Below, one piece after another: positions 6,861 to 14,640 of a stretch of DNA of 19,825 bases. The translations under genes were made by a program, and so were the position numbers. The stretch is from the NCBI GenBank assembly GCA_905201055.1, contig CAJKMT010000027.1, positions 1-19,825 of the forward strand, in the 5' to 3' direction. Numbering within the stretch: position 1 is the first letter of the stretch; every line of letters begins with the position of its first letter. Origin of the DNA: an uncultured Sutterella sp. GTDB taxonomy: Bacteria; Pseudomonadota; Gammaproteobacteria; Burkholderiales; Burkholderiaceae_F. The notes under the pieces were generated by a model. It had not been told where the DNA came from, made no database searches, and saw only the letters and a program-made list of their open reading frames with translations.

Positions 6861-7130
6861 ATGTCTGTTCAAGATATCAAAAAGTCTGAAATCGTTGCCA
6901 AGTTCCAACGCAAGGAAGGCGACACGGGTTCTCCCGAAGTTCAAGTTGCTTTGTTGACGGCTCGTATCAACGAGTTGACCCCGCACTTCAAGGAACACGC
7001 CAAGGACCATCACTCCCGCCGCGGTTTGTTGAAGATGGTGTCCCGCCGCCGCAAGTTGTTGGACTACTTGAAGCGCACCGATTTGGACGCTTACCGTAAG
7101 TTGATCGGCGAATTGAACTTGCGTAAGTAA
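6861..7130 (+). CDS. rpsO: 30S ribosomal protein S15
   Basis: This 89-residue protein, the usual S15 length, has the conserved TGSPEVQVALLTARINELT (24-42), the 16S-rRNA contact region HAKDHHSRRGLL (49-60) and the basic end LDAYRKLIGELNLRK. S15 binds the central domain of 16S rRNA early in 30S assembly and forms bridge B4. AAAGG at 6849-6853 precedes ATG 6861 by 7 nt. It is followed by its own terminator and then pnp, the widespread rpsO-pnp arrangement. Codon use is strongly biased (AAG, TTG, CGC/CGT), like rplS. Confidence 0.98.
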   Translation: MSVQDIKKSEIVAKFQRKEGDTGSPEVQVALLTARINELTPHFKEHAKDHHSRRGLLKMVSRRRKLLDYLKRTDLDAYRKLIGELNLRK

Positions 7131-7147
7131 TTCGAAACGGCTTTCTC

Positions 7148-7177
7148 AAAAGCGACCTGCTCAGACAGGTCGCTTTT
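7148..7177 (+). terminator. Rho-independent terminator between rpsO and pnp
   Basis: A perfect 12-bp stem, AAAAGCGACCTG (7148-7159) with CAGGTCGCTTTT (7166-7177), has a 6-nt loop CTCAGA; a further T-run follows at 7185-7190. It lies 17 nt past the rpsO stop. Some read-through into pnp is likely, as in other rpsO-pnp loci. Confidence 0.85.
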
Positions 7178-7245
7178 GGTAAGTTTTTTAGGTTCAGGAG
7201 GGTAAAGACGGTATTTGTTTTCGGTTTGTGCGTTGCGATGTGAGG

Positions 7246-7272
7246 GGTTTCAAAATTGAGAATTTTCACACC
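7246..7272 (+). promoter_or_regulatory. Stem in the pnp leader
   Basis: GGTTTCAAAATT (7246-7257) pairs with AATTTTCACACC (7261-7272) at 10 of 12 positions around a 3-nt GAG loop. It sits 55 nt before the pnp start. In E. coli an RNase III-cut stem in the pnp leader is the site of PNPase autoregulation; a matching role here is inferred from position only. Confidence 0.35.
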
Positions 7273-7327
7273 GCAGCGTATCGGAAACACGTCTTTTCCC
7301 CCTATCAGTTTTAAGGAATGAAACGAA

Positions 7328-9502
7328 ATGACGATGTTTAATAAAGTGAGCAAGTCTTTCCGCTTCGGTGACCATGACGTGACTCTCACCACCGGTGAAA
7401 TCGCCCGTCAGGCAACCGGCGCTGTGATTTGCCAAATGGACGATACCGTTGTTTTGGCGACGGTTGTTGCTAAGAAAGAAACCAAGCCCGGTCAGGACTT
7501 CTTCCCGCTCACGGTCGACTACATTGAAAAGACCTACGCTGCCGGTAAGATCCCCGGGGGCTTTTTCAAGCGCGAAGGCCGTCCGAGCGAAAAAGAAACG
7601 CTCACGAGCCGCCTGATCGACCGTCCGATTCGTCCGCTTTTCCCGGACGGCTTCTTTAACGAAGTTCAAGTCATTATTCACGTGCTGTCCGTGGACCCGG
7701 AAGTCGATCCCGATATTCCTTCCATGTTGGGTGCCTCCGCCGCCCTGGCTGTCTCCGGCATTCCGTTTAACGGCCCGATCGGCGCCTGCCGCGTGGGCTA
7801 CATCAACGGTGAATTCGTCTGCAACCCGAAGTTGTCTCAGATGAAGGACAGCCGTTTGGATTTGGTGGTGAGCGGCACCGAACGCGCCGTGCTCATGGTC
7901 GAATCCGAAGCCGATTGCCTGCCCGAAGACGTGATGCTCAACGCCGTGATGTTCGGTCACGAACAGCAGCAAGTGGCTATCAACGCCATTAACGAATTGG
8001 TTGAAGTGGCCGGCAAGCCTGCTTGGGATTGGCAGCCTGCTCCGAAGAACGAAGCGCTTATTGCCCGCATCGAACAATTGGCCGCTGAAGAACTCAAGGT
8101 GGCTTACTCCATCCGCAGCAAACAGGCCCGTACGGAAAAATTGCGCGAAATCTACGCAATGGTTGACGAAGCCTTGGCCGCTGACGAACAATTCTCCGGC
8201 GACAACGCCGTTGACCCCAACGAAGTGGCCGGCATCCTCTTTGAAATGGAAGCCAAGCTCGTTCGCTCCAAGATTTTGAACGGTGAACCGCGTATCGACG
8301 GCCGCGACACGAAGACTGTGCGTCCGATCGAAATCCGTCAGGGTGTGCTGCCGCGCACTCACGGCTCCGCCCTCTTTACCCGCGGTGAAACCCAAGCTTT
8401 GGTGATCACCACGTTGGGCACCAAGCAGGACGAACAAATTGTTGACGGTTTGTTGGGCGAAACCCACGAACGCTTCATGCTTCACTACAACATGCCTCCG
8501 TTTGCCACGGGCGAAACGGGCCGCGTGGGCAGCCCCAAACGTCGTGAAATCGGTCACGGCCGTTTGGCTAAGCGCGCTCTGACTGCCGTGCTTCCCTCTG
8601 AAGAAGATTTCCAATACACGATCCGCGTGGTTTCTGAAATCTGTGAATCCAACGGCTCTTCCTCTATGGCAAGCGTCTGCGGCGGATGCCTCTCTCTGAT
8701 GGACGCCGGTGTTCCCTTGAAGGACTACGTGGCCGGTGTTGCCATGGGCCTTATCAAGGAAGGCAATAAGTTTGCCGTGCTCACCGACATCTTGGGTGAT
8801 GAAGACCACTTGGGTGACATGGACTTCAAGGTGGCCGGTACCGAAAACGGTGTGACCGCTTTGCAGATGGATATCAAGATCGAAGGTATCAACAAGGAAA
8901 TCATGCAGGTGGCCCTGGCTCAAGCCCACGAAGGCCGTCAGCACATTTTGAATGAAATGCGCACGCAGGCTGCGGGCGGTGCCAAGGAATTGTCTCCGTT
9001 TGCTCCGCGCATGATCACGATGAAGATCAACCCGGAAAAGATCCGTGACGTGATCGGTAAGGGCGGTGCTGTCATTCGCGCTATCACTGAAGAAACCGGC
9101 GCCACCGTCAACATCGAAGATGACGGCAGCGTGACGATTGCTTCCGTGGATCCGCAGGCAGGTCTTGCTGCTCAAAAGCGCATCCTTGAAATCACCGCTG
9201 AAATTGAAAAGGGCCAGATCTATGAAGGCACGGTGACGCGCCTGCTCGATTTCGGCGCCATCGTTCAGCTGCTGCCGGGTAAGGACGGCTTGCTTCACAT
9301 CAGCCAGATCGCCAACCAACGCGTCAACGCTGTCTCTGACTACCTCAAGGAAGGCCAAGTCGTGCGCGTCAAGGTGATTGAAGCTGACGAAAAGGGTCGT
9401 GTGCGTCTGTCGATGAAGGCTCTCTTGGAAGAAGAAAAGAAGCCTGAAGAAGCACAGGAACAAGGTCCCGTTGAAGCGCCCGCTCAAGAAAACGCTCAAT
9501 AA
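7328..9502 (+). CDS. pnp: Polyribonucleotide nucleotidyltransferase (PNPase)
   Basis: This 724-residue protein (E. coli 711) degrades RNA 3'-5' by phosphorolysis as a trimer. Order: first RNase PH core from residue 1, all-helical linker around 240-300, second RNase PH core with catalytic Asp493, Asp499 and Lys501 (DEDHLGDMDFK), a KH domain with GKGG at 577-580, and an S1 domain from about 634 (GTVTRLLDFGAIVQ to VRLSMKAL). A short Glu/Pro/Ala tail ends it. ATG 7328 is favoured over ATG 7334 because AAGGA (7313-7317) is 10 nt upstream. The gene follows rpsO after a terminator and a structured leader. Codon use is strongly biased, which keeps the opposite strand open for almost the whole length. 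Confidence 0.98.
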   Translation: MTMFNKVSKSFRFGDHDVTLTTGEIARQATGAVICQMDDTVVLATVVAKKETKPGQDFFPLTVDYIEKTYAAGKIPGGFFKREGRPSEKETLTSRLIDRPIRPLFPDGFFNEVQVIIHVLSVDPEVDPDIPSMLGASAALAVSGIPFNGPIGACRVGYINGEFVCNPKLSQMKDSRLDLVVSGTERAVLMVESEADCLPEDVMLNAVMFGHEQQQVAINAINELVEVAGKPAWDWQPAPKNEALIARIEQLAAEELKVAYSIRSKQARTEKLREIYAMVDEALAADEQFSGDNAVDPNEVAGILFEMEAKLVRSKILNGEPRIDGRDTKTVRPIEIRQGVLPRTHGSALFTRGETQALVITTLGTKQDEQIVDGLLGETHERFMLHYNMPPFATGETGRVGSPKRREIGHGRLAKRALTAVLPSEEDFQYTIRVVSEICESNGSSSMASVCGGCLSLMDAGVPLKDYVAGVAMGLIKEGNKFAVLTDILGDEDHLGDMDFKVAGTENGVTALQMDIKIEGINKEIMQVALAQAHEGRQHILNEMRTQAAGGAKELSPFAPRMITMKINPEKIRDVIGKGGAVIRAITEETGATVNIEDDGSVTIASVDPQAGLAAQKRILEITAEIEKGQIYEGTVTRLLDFGAIVQLLPGKDGLLHISQIANQRVNAVSDYLKEGQVVRVKVIEADEKGRVRLSMKALLEEEKKPEEAQEQGPVEAPAQENAQ

Positions 9503-9526
9503 TTCTTTTTGATCGTTTCAAAACAG

Positions 9527-9563
9527 TCCCCGTTGTGCCGTCAAGGTGCAGCGGGGATTTTTT
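9527..9563 (+). terminator. Rho-independent terminator of pnp
   Basis: A 13-bp stem with three G-T pairs, TCCCCGTTGTGCC (9527-9539) with GGTGCAGCGGGGA (9545-9557), has a 5-nt loop GTCAA and is followed directly by six T (9558-9563). It lies 24 nt after the pnp stop and isolates the exporter operon downstream. Confidence 0.9.
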
Positions 9564-9617
9564 CAAACGGCTTTTCAATCAATCATTAAAAAATCTCTTC
9601 CCTACCGATATCTTCTA

Positions 9618-9668
9618 TATAATTTAAATTGTAATTTAAATTTAAATTCAAACGGAAATTCAAATAGT
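9618..9668 (+). promoter_or_regulatory. Promoter and tandem-repeat operator candidate of the ybhGFSR operon
   Basis: A perfect -10 box TATAAT lies at 9618-9623; no good -35 is visible 16-18 bp upstream. From 9621 to 9668 four 12-bp units follow head to tail: AATTTAAATTGT, AATTTAAATTTA, AATTCAAACGGA and AATTCAAATAGT. The stretch 9633-9648 is also a perfect 16-bp palindrome. The array covers the expected transcription start and runs up to the start codon, a fitting place for a repressor; the TetR-type protein ending the operon is the likely binder (inference). Confidence 0.5.
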
Positions 9669-9669
9669 G

Positions 9670-10653
9670 ATGCCGTCTGTTCATAAGAAAAAAATTGCCG
9701 CTGTCGTTGCCCTGGCAGCAGTTGCTGCCTGTGCCTTCTGGGGCTACAGCCAATACTCTGATCGCAACGCTGAACTTAAGCTCTACGGCAGCATCGACAT
9801 GCGTACTGTCGACTTGGCTTTTGAAGAGTCAGGCCGCCTTCAGTCAGTACTCTTTGAAGAGGGCTCTCAGGTGAAGGCAGGCGACATTGTCGCGAAATTG
9901 GACGATACGCGCTATCGCATTGCGCGGGATCAGGCACAAGCCCAGGTCGGTGTCGCTCAGGCGCAGCTTGATCTCCTGCTGGCAGGTACCCGTGTGGAAG
10001 AAATTGATGTGGCTAAAGCGCGGCTTAAAGCAACGGAGGCCAACCTGATTCTTTCTGAGCGCACCTGCAAGCGCTATCGCGATATGGGTAAAGCGGCAAG
10101 TGCCCTTGCGCGTGACCAGGCCTGCTACACGGCGGGTGTTGACCGCGCCACGCGCGACGAAGCCAAACGCACGCTTGAGATGCTTTTGGCGGGTACCCGC
10201 ATTGAGGAAATCGATGTGGCGCGGGCTACGCTTAAGCAGTCTGTCACGGCACTGGCCGATGCCGAGCGTGCATTAAAGAACTGCACGCTCTATGCCGTCT
10301 CTGACGGCGTCATCCGTTCGCGCTTAAAAGAGCCCGGAGACATGGTAAGCGCGAGTGCCCCCATCTACGAAGTGGCGCTGATGAATCCCTTATGGGCCCG
10401 CGTGTATATCGATGAAGTCAACCTCGGGCGAATCGCCATGGGACAAAAGGTGTCGGTCACGGCAGACAGCTTCCCGGATAAAGCCTTTGAGGCGACGGTG
10501 GGTTTTATTTCCACTGTGGCTGAATTTACGCCAAAGACCGTGCAGACCGAATCACTTCGCACCAATCTTGTCTATGAGGTGCGGCTTACCGTAAGCGATC
10601 CAGATGGTGAGCTTAGACTCGGGATGCCCGTGACGGCAAAGCTTTTGCCATAA
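9670..10653 (+). CDS. ybhG: YbhG-like periplasmic adaptor (HlyD/membrane-fusion family)
   Basis: This 327-residue protein has an N-terminal hydrophobic anchor (about 9-26), a barrel/lipoyl half starting LKLYGSIDMRTVDLAF, a long coiled-coil hairpin (about 80-205) and the returning half ending PDKAFEATVGFISTVAEFTP and LRLGMPVTAKLLP. These segments match E. coli YbhG closely. The coiled coil contains the repeat LLAGTR(V/I)EEIDVA at about 103 and 172. A V-A-A-C stretch (18-21) could serve as a lipobox, so the protein may be lipid-anchored rather than a plain membrane anchor. It should join the YbhFSR pump to an outer-membrane channel. Start: GGA at 9654-9656 is 13 nt before ATG 9670; GTG 9667 is equally possible. 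It is the first gene of the operon, 14 nt before ybhF. Confidence 0.88.
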   Translation: MPSVHKKKIAAVVALAAVAACAFWGYSQYSDRNAELKLYGSIDMRTVDLAFEESGRLQSVLFEEGSQVKAGDIVAKLDDTRYRIARDQAQAQVGVAQAQLDLLLAGTRVEEIDVAKARLKATEANLILSERTCKRYRDMGKAASALARDQACYTAGVDRATRDEAKRTLEMLLAGTRIEEIDVARATLKQSVTALADAERALKNCTLYAVSDGVIRSRLKEPGDMVSASAPIYEVALMNPLWARVYIDEVNLGRIAMGQKVSVTADSFPDKAFEATVGFISTVAEFTPKTVQTESLRTNLVYEVRLTVSDPDGELRLGMPVTAKLLP

Positions 10654-10667
10654 CGTCAAGGTGACTC

Positions 10668-12455
10668 ATGCAATCGGTGCCTGCCGTATCGCTTACCAAC
10701 GTTACCCGCTTTGAAAAGGGGGCGCGGGAGCCGATTTTGCGCTCAGTCTCAGCAGACTTTCCGGCAGGGCACCTCATCGCTTTAGTGGGTGCGGACGGTG
10801 CAGGAAAAACCACCCTGATGCGAGTGATGACGGGGCTTTTAAAACCCCAGGAGGGCAGCGTCAGGCTCTTTGGCGAAGAACTTTACTCCGATCAACTGTT
10901 CCGTCTTCAGACGCTTTGCGGCTATATGCCTCAGCAGTTTGGGCTCTACACGGATCTCAGCGTTCAGGAAAATCTGACTCTTTATGCCGATCTTTTCGGT
11001 CTGACTGAAGCTCAGCGCCAAGAGCGCTTCGCACAGCTTTTGACTATGACGGGATTGGCTCCCTTTACCGAGCGTCCCGCAGGCAAGCTCTCGGGCGGCA
11101 TGAAGCAGAAGCTGGGTTTAGCCTGTGCGCTTTTAAACCGACCGAAACTGCTTTTTTTGGATGAGCCGAGTGTCGGCGTTGATCCGCTTTCGCGTCGCGA
11201 ACTTTGGGCGATTTTGCTTGAAAACGTCAGAAGTGACGGCATGACGATTGTGGTGGCGACAACCTATATGGATGAGGCTGCCTTGTGTGATGAGGTGCTC
11301 ATTTTTGAAGACGGGCAGGCGGTTTTGTACGACACGCCCGACTCCATTGCTTCGATGGCTGACGGCCTCACTTACACACTCACTGTCGCGTCCGGAGAAA
11401 AGGTGAGAGACGTGCAGGCACGCCTTTTGGATGACACGGAGTCTGTCTGGGATGCTGTGCCCAGGGCGGGTCGCGTCAGAGTGCTTCTTAAAGAGGGTGT
11501 TTCAAAAGAATCGGTGCAATCTAAGCACTCAGTAAAACTTGAGCCTCAAAAAGCCGGTCTGGAAGAGGGCTATCTTGTAAGCCGCATGAGAGGCGCAATA
11601 AGGCACCCTTACTCTGTGATTGACAATCAATCGGCTCACTCGCAGTCCGATCGCGGTACTGCTGTGGTGACGGCAAGAAACCTTGTTCGCCGTTTCGGCT
11701 CCTTTACAGCCGTTGACCGGACTTCTTTTGATGTATACCCGGGTGAAATTTTCGGTCTTTTGGGTCCCAATGGGGCGGGTAAAACGACGACCTTTAAGAT
11801 GCTGTGCGGACTTTTGACCGTCACTTCCGGAGAACTGAAAGTGGCCGGCGTTGATGTGCTCAATGCGCGCGAAGAGGCCAGAGAGCAGCTTGGCTATATG
11901 TCGCAGAAATTTGCGCTCTACGGGGATTTAAGCGTTGCTGAAAATCTGGACTTTTTCGCAAGCGCCTATGGTCTCGTGGGCAAACAAAAGGATAGCCGCA
12001 TCGAGTTTTTGCTTCGTGAATTTGAGCTTGCGGACTATAGCGAACATCAGGCCAAAACACTGCCCGGAGGACTTAAGCAGCGCCTTGCCATGGCTGTGGC
12101 GCTGGTGCACAAACCGAAACTGCTTTTTTTGGATGAGCCCACAAGCGGCGCCGATGTGCCCACGAGACGGCAGTTTTGGCGCTGGATGACGGCTCTGAGC
12201 CATTCAGGCACGACGATTATCGTGACCACGCACTTTATGGAAGAGGCGCTTTACTGCGACAGGCTCCTCATTCAGGATGAGGGGCTGCCCCTGATTATGG
12301 GTACTCCCGAAGAAGTGCGCGGTCAAAGCGCGACCATGGATGAGGCCTTTATCCGTGTGGTTGAAAGCGCGCGTGACAAAAGGGAAGTCCACATCCCCGG
12401 CATACAAGGACCGAAAGTGGTTGAAAGCGCGCGTGACACAAGGGAGGCGAAATGA
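10668..12455 (+). CDS. ybhF: YbhF-like ABC exporter ATPase with two nucleotide-binding domains
   Basis: This 595-residue protein has two ATPase domains. Domain 1: Walker A GADGAGKT (41-48), signature LSGGM (141-145), Walker B LLFLDEP (161-167), and Tyr200 where the switch His is expected. Domain 2: Walker A GPNGAGKT (366-373), signature variant LPGGL (465-469), Walker B LLFLDEP (485-491) and switch His522. The domains are thus unequal. E. coli YbhF has the same two-domain plan and powers YbhS/YbhR, linked to drug and Na+/Li+ export. AAGGTGA at 10658-10664 serves ATG 10668. The C-terminus carries a 10-residue repeat VVESARD(K/T)RE at 564 and 584. Its TGA overlaps the ybhS ATG (ATGA). Confidence 0.92.
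   Translation: MQSVPAVSLTNVTRFEKGAREPILRSVSADFPAGHLIALVGADGAGKTTLMRVMTGLLKPQEGSVRLFGEELYSDQLFRLQTLCGYMPQQFGLYTDLSVQENLTLYADLFGLTEAQRQERFAQLLTMTGLAPFTERPAGKLSGGMKQKLGLACALLNRPKLLFLDEPSVGVDPLSRRELWAILLENVRSDGMTIVVATTYMDEAALCDEVLIFEDGQAVLYDTPDSIASMADGLTYTLTVASGEKVRDVQARLLDDTESVWDAVPRAGRVRVLLKEGVSKESVQSKHSVKLEPQKAGLEEGYLVSRMRGAIRHPYSVIDNQSAHSQSDRGTAVVTARNLVRRFGSFTAVDRTSFDVYPGEIFGLLGPNGAGKTTTFKMLCGLLTVTSGELKVAGVDVLNAREEAREQLGYMSQKFALYGDLSVAENLDFFASAYGLVGKQKDSRIEFLLREFELADYSEHQAKTLPGGLKQRLAMAVALVHKPKLLFLDEPTSGADVPTRRQFWRWMTALSHSGTTIIVTTHFMEEALYCDRLLIQDEGLPLIMGTPEEVRGQSATMDEAFIRVVESARDKREVHIPGIQGPKVVESARDTREAK
12357..12445 (+). repeat. Direct repeat, 29-bp units with 60-bp period, at the end of ybhF
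   Basis: Units 12357-12385 and 12417-12445 begin GTGGTTGAAAGCGCGCGTGA and differ at one base (A 12379 versus C 12439). The exact 60-bp spacing keeps the reading frame and repeats ten residues. The second unit runs into AGGGAGG (12441-12447), the ribosome site of ybhS. Confidence 0.9.
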
Positions 12456-13546
12456 GAGCGTTCAGTGATTTCGGCCGCCACGTCCGAGCCCTTTGTCTGA
12501 AGGAAATGCGGCAGATTCTAAGAGACAAAAGCGCCATCCTTTTGGGAGTGGTGTTGCCTGTCATCCTGATTATTCTCTTTGGACAGGGGCTTTCTTTTGA
12601 TGTGAAGGATATTCGATTGGCTGTCGTAAATTTTGAGCCTTCGGAAAATGCAACACTTTACACTCAAGCCCTTTTAGCCAACCGCTCTTTTATCGTCAAC
12701 GTCTATCCGGATCGCACGAGAGCCATGCAGGCACTGGAACGCTTTGATGTGGAAGCGGTTGTTGTTTTTGAAAAGCGGCCCGCAGCAGGCGAAGTGCAGC
12801 TTCTCGTTAACGGTATCGATTCGCCTCGCGCCACGATGGTCTCCAATGCGGTATTGGGGACGATTCAAAGCGCGGGGTCTGCTGCGTCGGCTGCCGCCGG
12901 TATCAATGTGATTCCGCGCATCTGGTTTAACGAGTCGGCTGAGAGCCGCTGGTATTTGGTGCCGGGACTTTTGGTGATCATTCTGACAATGATCGGCACG
13001 ATGCTCACCGGGCTTGTCATAGCGCGTGAGTGGGAGCGGGGAACGATGGAGGCGCTCTTGGCAACGCCGATTTCGCCTTGGGCGCTCCTTTTATCAAAAA
13101 CGATTCCTTATTTTGTGTTGGGCGTTTTCGGCTGGGGGCTTTGCATGGCGGCGGCACTTTTTTGGTATGAGGTGCCGGTCAGAGGCGGTTTGGGACTGAT
13201 CACCTTGTCTTCTGCGCTTTATTTTGTGGTGTGTCTGGCAATCGGTCTTGTGATTTCAGGCGCTACGCGCTCGCAGTTTCTGTCGTCACAAATCGCGCTT
13301 TTAGCGAGTTTCTTGCCCGCGCTTATCCTCTCAGGCTTTATTTTTGATTTGCGAAGCGCGCCTGAGTGGGCCAATGTCATCGCCTATATGCTGCCGCCTG
13401 TGTACTTCATGGAGCTTTTGAAGGTGGGGTTCTTGACGGGTGGTATGCACACGCTTGTGATTAAAAATCTGTTGATTTTGTCAGGCTATGCGGTGGTATT
13501 TATGATGGTCGCTCGCCATTTCTGTCAAAAGAGGGTGCGAAAATGA
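12452..13546 (+). CDS. ybhS: YbhS-like ABC-2 permease
   Basis: This 364-residue permease has the ABC-2 plan: one N-terminal membrane helix (about 28-45), a large external domain to about 165, then five helices to the C-terminus. The coupling-type motif AREWERGTMEALLATP lies at 191-206 after the second helix. It pairs with the next gene product to form the membrane channel of the YbhFSR exporter. AGGGAGG (12441-12447) is a strong ribosome site 4 nt before ATG 12452, and the start overlaps the ybhF stop. The order ybhF, ybhS, ybhR follows E. coli; S and R are assigned by gene order, since both are homologous. Confidence 0.88.
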   Translation: MRAFSDFGRHVRALCLKEMRQILRDKSAILLGVVLPVILIILFGQGLSFDVKDIRLAVVNFEPSENATLYTQALLANRSFIVNVYPDRTRAMQALERFDVEAVVVFEKRPAAGEVQLLVNGIDSPRATMVSNAVLGTIQSAGSAASAAAGINVIPRIWFNESAESRWYLVPGLLVIILTMIGTMLTGLVIAREWERGTMEALLATPISPWALLLSKTIPYFVLGVFGWGLCMAAALFWYEVPVRGGLGLITLSSALYFVVCLAIGLVISGATRSQFLSSQIALLASFLPALILSGFIFDLRSAPEWANVIAYMLPPVYFMELLKVGFLTGGMHTLVIKNLLILSGYAVVFMMVARHFCQKRVRK

Positions 13547-14640
13547 GTAAACGGTCCGTTCGCTTTAAGGCACTCGTGAGAAAAGAATTTCTGGCAACGC
13601 TTAAGGAAAAAACGAGCCGCATGATTCTCGTGGGGCCGCTTCTTCTCTACATTCTTTTATTCGGCTATATCGCGACCTTTAATCTTGACCGCGTGCCCTA
13701 CGCGCTCTGCGACCTTTCGGGTTCAGCCTCTGCCGCCACCGTTATTCGCTCGCTTGACAACAATCGGATTTTCAACCGTATCGCCACGCTTGAGAGCGTC
13801 TCCGAGGTGGCTCGGGTGATGGATGAAGGCGAAGCACTCTTAACGGTAGTGATTGAGCCCAACTTTGCCCAACATCTTCGGGAAGGCAAGGGGGCGGATA
13901 TTCAGGTGGTCATTGACGGAAGAAATTCCACGACCGCCCAATTGGCCGCGGGCTACGTGACTGAAATTGTCCGCACGGTGAGCGCTTCGATTGCCGGCGT
14001 CGAGTCGCCCGTAAAAACCCGTTTTTTATTTAACCCCAATCTCATCACCCAGTGGTTCATCATGCCGGGGCTTATTGTGATGCTCTCGATGCTGCAGGTG
14101 GTGGTGCTCTCGGCGCTGTCGGTGGCGCGTGAGCGCGAGCAGGGGACATTCGAGCAGCTTTTGGTTTCGCCTTATACGACGCTCGAACTTTTGACAGCCA
14201 AATCGATTGTGCCGATTCTGATCGGACTTTTTCAAAGCACACTCATTTTCCTGGTCGATCTTTTCTGGTTTGACATTCCGATGGGCGGCAGCGTCATCGC
14301 CATGTACGCTGTGCTTTTCCTTTTCACGCTCTCTGTTGTCGGGTTGGGGCTGGCGATTTCGGCTTACAGCCAAACCATGCAGCAGGGGCTATTGATTGTG
14401 TTTGTCTTTTTGGTGCCGATGGTGCTGCTCTCGGGTCTTTTCGCGCCGGTCGAAAACATGCCCGAGTGGATTCAGGTTTTAACGTATGCGGATCCGCTGC
14501 GCTTTACGCTTGCGGCGGTTCGGCAGATTTATTTGGCGGGAGCCTCCTTTCTGACGGTGTTGCCGACGATGATTCCGGTACTGGTGATGTCGGCGGTGAC
14601 GCTGCCGGCGGCTTATTACTTTTTTAAGAAACGACTATGA
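13543..14640 (+). CDS. ybhR: YbhR-like ABC-2 permease
   Basis: This 365-residue paralogue of the preceding gene has one N-terminal helix (about 27-45), an external domain to about 165, then five helices. The motif AREREQGTFEQLLVSP is at 195-210, and a conserved L-S-G-L-F-A-P-V-E-N-M-P turn lies at 296-307. It should form the heterodimeric membrane part of the exporter with YbhS. Its ATG overlaps the ybhS TGA, and its own TGA overlaps the start of the TetR gene, so stoichiometric, coupled translation is likely. Substrate is not evident from sequence; in E. coli tetracycline-class drugs and Na+/Li+ have been proposed. Confidence 0.88.
   Translation: MSKRSVRFKALVRKEFLATLKEKTSRMILVGPLLLYILLFGYIATFNLDRVPYALCDLSGSASAATVIRSLDNNRIFNRIATLESVSEVARVMDEGEALLTVVIEPNFAQHLREGKGADIQVVIDGRNSTTAQLAAGYVTEIVRTVSASIAGVESPVKTRFLFNPNLITQWFIMPGLIVMLSMLQVVVLSALSVAREREQGTFEQLLVSPYTTLELLTAKSIVPILIGLFQSTLIFLVDLFWFDIPMGGSVIAMYAVLFLFTLSVVGLGLAISAYSQTMQQGLLIVFVFLVPMVLLSGLFAPVENMPEWIQVLTYADPLRFTLAAVRQIYLAGASFLTVLPTMIPVLVMSAVTLPAAYYFFKKRL

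Noticed and set aside
7250..9499. A 749-codon open frame on the minus strand opposite pnp
   Set aside because: It mirrors pnp almost exactly. The strong codon bias of pnp avoids the codons whose complements are stops, and the predicted protein has no recognisable domain and a His/Phe/Gln-rich composition typical of antisense frames.
9900..10260. Internal LLAGTR-EEIDVA repeat in the adaptor as a recent duplication
   Set aside because: E. coli YbhG shows related repeated heptads in both arms of its coiled-coil hairpin, so the repeat is part of the family architecture.
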